A DNA stretch of 64,000 nt from Propionibacteriales bacterium (GTDB lineage: Bacteria; Actinomycetota; Actinomycetes; Propionibacteriales; Nocardioidaceae): NCBI GenBank assembly GCA_009377795.1, contig WHTJ01000012.1, forward strand, positions 1-64,000, in the 5' to 3' direction. Below, in pieces: positions 62,336 to 64,000 of this stretch. The notes beneath the pieces were generated by a model. The model saw nothing but the letters and a program-made list of their open reading frames with translations, made no database searches and was not told where the DNA came from. How positions within the stretch are numbered: the stretch's first letter is position 1; every line of letters begins with the position of its first letter. A program made the translations under genes and the position numbers.

Positions 62336-62412
62336 GTGCGCAACTCTAGAGCGTCCGCCATCCCGGGTCCCCGCGTCCCTCGGGTGTCCGCGTCCGGACG
62401 CGACCCCGCCCC

Positions 62413-62446
62413 GCTCGCATCGAGATTGCACATCTGGGCGAGAGTG
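62413..62446. repeat. interspersed palindromic element, locus 8 (half element)
   Basis: CTCGCATCGAGATTGCACAT followed by CTGGGCGAGAG: a left arm in which CGCC has become CATC, plus a decayed right end. It is the most right-hand locus found. Confidence 0.7.
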
Positions 62447-62468
62447 GGGCGTGCGGGTCGGGGAGCGA

Positions 62469-62711
62469 CTAGGAGCCGTCCTCCCAGTCCGTGGCGAGGT
62501 CGCTGGCGATGTCCACGCACTCGTTGATGTCGGCGAGGGATCCCCCGCGCATGGCGGCGGCGTACCCCACCAGGAACGTCGTGAGCGGCGCCGCTGGCCG
62601 ATCCACGGTGTGAGCGGCATCGCGGGCCAGGTCGAGGATGGCGCCGGTGTCGACGTCGAGATCGACGCCCAGCTCCTCACTGAGTTTGATCGTCCAGTCC
62701 TGCAGGCTCAT
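62469..62711 (-). CDS. DUF6457 small protein
   Basis: 80 aa. The helical pattern LQDWTIKLSEELGVDLDVDTGAILDLARDAAHTVDRPAAPLTTF, with TTFLVGYAAAMRGGS and ADINECVDIASDLA, is the DUF6457 domain. In actinomycetes this module usually sits next to, or at the end of, molybdenum-cofactor guanylyltransferase (MobA). Here it follows the remnant of such a gene, so it has lost its partner. Function unknown. Confidence 0.75.
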   Translation of the reverse strand: MSLQDWTIKLSEELGVDLDVDTGAILDLARDAAHTVDRPAAPLTTFLVGYAAAMRGGSLADINECVDIASDLATDWEDGS

Positions 62712-62742
62712 GGTGTCTCCCGCAGCGTCCGGTTGTGCAGAC

Positions 62743-62937
62743 TCATCGTCCCTCCAGCAGCATCGAAGCCCACCGTACGTCGGCCCAGGTGTCGCAGTCG
62801 ATTGCTTCCTCAGCCTGCGCCGGAACATCGTGTGCACGCAAGTCCGAAACCAAGTCCCGCATGGCCCGGCCGGTGAGCGCCGCGACGAGGCGGGACGCGC
62901 CTCCACCCGCGACCACGATCGCGTCGAATCCGGCCAT
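62743..62937 (-). pseudogene. MobA-like nucleotidyltransferase with a large internal deletion
   Basis: 64 codons. It starts MAGFDAIVVAGGGASRL, the exact opening of MobA-type NTP transferases, then jumps to RAMRDLVSDLRAHD and ends EEAIDCDTWADVRWASMLLEG, the normal C-terminus of the same family. About 100-130 residues with the substrate-binding core are missing. The deletion kept the frame, so a short non-functional peptide could still be made. The DUF6457 gene follows, confirming the family context. Confidence 0.8.
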
Positions 62938-63011
62938 GGCGCCGAGTCTCGAATCTCACCGCGCGCACCGGTCGTGGACATCCGGACGACATACCTTGGC
63001 AGACTGTCTCC

Positions 63012-63803
63012 ATGCGCCTATCCCTGGTACAGCTGAGCGCCTCCACGGACAAGGCCGCCAACCTGGAGGCGATCGACCGACTGGTCGCGCTGGCCGGGGA
63101 GCAGGACCCCGATCTCGTGGTGTTCCCCGAGGCCGTCATGCGGGACTTCGGCAAGCCGGACGAGCCGCTTGCTCCCGATGCCGAGCCGATCGACGGGCCG
63201 TTCGTCAGCGAGTTGCAGCGGCTCGCCCGGCTGCACGCGACCACGATCGTGGCGGGGATGTTCGAGCAGGGCGACACCGAGCTTCCGTACAACACCCTGG
63301 TGGCGGTCGACAGCACCGGGCCGGTCGCCAGCTATCGCAAGATCCATATGTACGACTCGTTCGGTTATCGGGAGTCGGATCGGCTGGCCGCGGGATATCC
63401 CGAGGCGACCGTCCTCCGGCTCGCCGATCTCAATCTCGGGCTGATGACGTGTTACGACCTGCGATTCCCGGAGATGGCCCGGATGCTCGTGGACAACGGC
63501 GCGGACACCCTCGTCGTGCCCTCGGCCTGGGTGGCCGGCGAGTACAAGGTCGACCACTGGCGGACGCTGTTGCGCGCCCGTGCGATCGAGAACACCTGCT
63601 TCGTGGCCGCCGCCGCGCAGTGCGGTCGGCGCTACAGCGGCAATAGTGCGGTGATCGATCCGATGGGCGTCGTCCTCGCCTCGCTCGGGGACGAGGAGGG
63701 CATCGCCTCAGCGCAGATTGCTTCGGGCGGATTATTCGCCGCGAGGCAACGAAATCCGGCGTTGGCCCATCGCCGGCTGTCGATCAGCACACGTGAAGCA
63801 TGA
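63012..63803 (+). CDS. nitrilase/amidase superfamily carbon-nitrogen hydrolase
   Basis: 263 aa. The Glu-Lys-Cys triad is visible: PEAVMRD (Glu about residue 40), ASYRKIHMYDSFG (Lys) and LMTCYDLRFPE (Cys). The alpha-beta-beta-alpha fold ends normally with SAVIDPMGVVLASL. It should hydrolyse a non-peptide amide, possibly a deaminated glutathione- or omega-amidase-type substrate, but the specific one is not clear. Confidence 0.9.
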   Translation: MRLSLVQLSASTDKAANLEAIDRLVALAGEQDPDLVVFPEAVMRDFGKPDEPLAPDAEPIDGPFVSELQRLARLHATTIVAGMFEQGDTELPYNTLVAVDSTGPVASYRKIHMYDSFGYRESDRLAAGYPEATVLRLADLNLGLMTCYDLRFPEMARMLVDNGADTLVVPSAWVAGEYKVDHWRTLLRARAIENTCFVAAAAQCGRRYSGNSAVIDPMGVVLASLGDEEGIASAQIASGGLFAARQRNPALAHRRLSISTREA

Positions 63804-63825
63804 ATGACCCTGCGATAATCCACGC

Positions 63826-64000
63826 GTGCTGACCCAGTACGAAGACCCGCCACCCGGTGCGCTGAGCGAGCGGCACCGCAGTCGGTCGAGCCTTCGAGTG
63901 AGCCGATTCCTGCTGTGGTCGGTCATCACACTGGCCGCCCTGGCCGCCCTGGCGGCCGGTTTGACCCGCTTCGTGACGCCGCCGTGGGGCCTGCCGGAGC
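63826..64000 (+). CDS. N-terminal part of a membrane protein cut by the window edge
   Basis: GTG 63826 opens a frame with a polar N-terminus (LTQYEDPPPGALSERHR) and one hydrophobic helix (FLLWSVITLAALAALAAGL), continuing to the window edge. No family can be assigned from 58 residues. Confidence 0.55.
   Translation, partial: MLTQYEDPPPGALSERHRSRSSLRVSRFLLWSVITLAALAALAAGLTRFVTPPWGLPE

Overview
The window is high-GC DNA from an actinomycete, with frequent GTG starts, strong purine-rich ribosome binding sites and rare TTA codons. Family markers agree: CrgA, FhaA/FhaB, PknB/PbpA/RodA/PstP, a WhiB regulator, the proteasome activator Bpa and an F420:NADP reductase. The division cluster and its tRNA-Leu usually lie near oriC in Actinomycetota. 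The genus cannot be fixed from the sequence alone; the gene order would fit a Propionibacteriales-like lineage, which is inference.

Layout. 0-2.8 kb: accessory edge with a solitary SRA/PD-(D/E)xK type IV restriction-like gene, a 3' tRNA/tmRNA fragment (possible attachment-site scar), and two unrelated small genes sharing one C-terminal tag. 2.8-6.6 kb: M15 peptidase lipoprotein, SURF1, DUF3817, cyclophilin and rhomboid, then a small DnaA-box-like cluster. 6.7-10.1 kb: lipoprotein, RTX-repeat protein, a reductase gene without a normal start codon, and a divergent LysR regulator. 10.1-19.3 kb: conserved division/peptidoglycan signalling cluster crgA, DUF881, pknB-pbpA-rodA-pstP-fhaB-fhaA, tRNA-Leu(CAG). 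19.3-22.1 kb: crotonase, secreted beta-propeller, a VOC gene fragment and a winged-helix regulator.

22.1-36.9 kb is an accessory surface-display island and the most interesting part. It holds three paralogous secreted low-complexity proteins (one truncated), two of them behind a duplicated ~320-bp leader; a protein with an LPVGG-TM-RRR tail; an intact class F-like sortase; and two sortase-fold proteins that lack both catalytic His and Cys but share a signature of their own. A 1055-aa repeat-rich adhesin follows, in a tight row with an MFS transporter, an FAD/NAD(P) oxidoreductase and the second pseudosortase, which is fused to a multi-TM domain. The last three genes overlap by ATGA. Substrate, dead sortase and live sortase are likewise packed with 4-nt spacing, so the inactive enzymes look retained and functional. 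This may be an undescribed sortase system.

37-64 kb is mostly housekeeping: F420 reductase, methylcrotonyl-CoA carboxylase subunits and HMG-CoA lyase (leucine breakdown) around a decayed MerR/XRE gene, EcsC, aat, a MutM/Nei glycosylase, GDPD, an RsbW-like kinase, arginine deiminase, larC-larB, pheA, DUF4446, a PAP2-diacylglycerol kinase fusion, two HAD hydrolases, a WhiB-HTH regulator, Bpa, a quinone reductase, DUF6457 beside a gutted MobA gene, and a nitrilase-family hydrolase. A palindromic repeat family built on CGCCGAGATTGCACATCTGG recurs at eight intergenic sites between 41.9 and 62.5 kb. No CRISPR array, rRNA operon, complete insertion sequence or integrase was seen.
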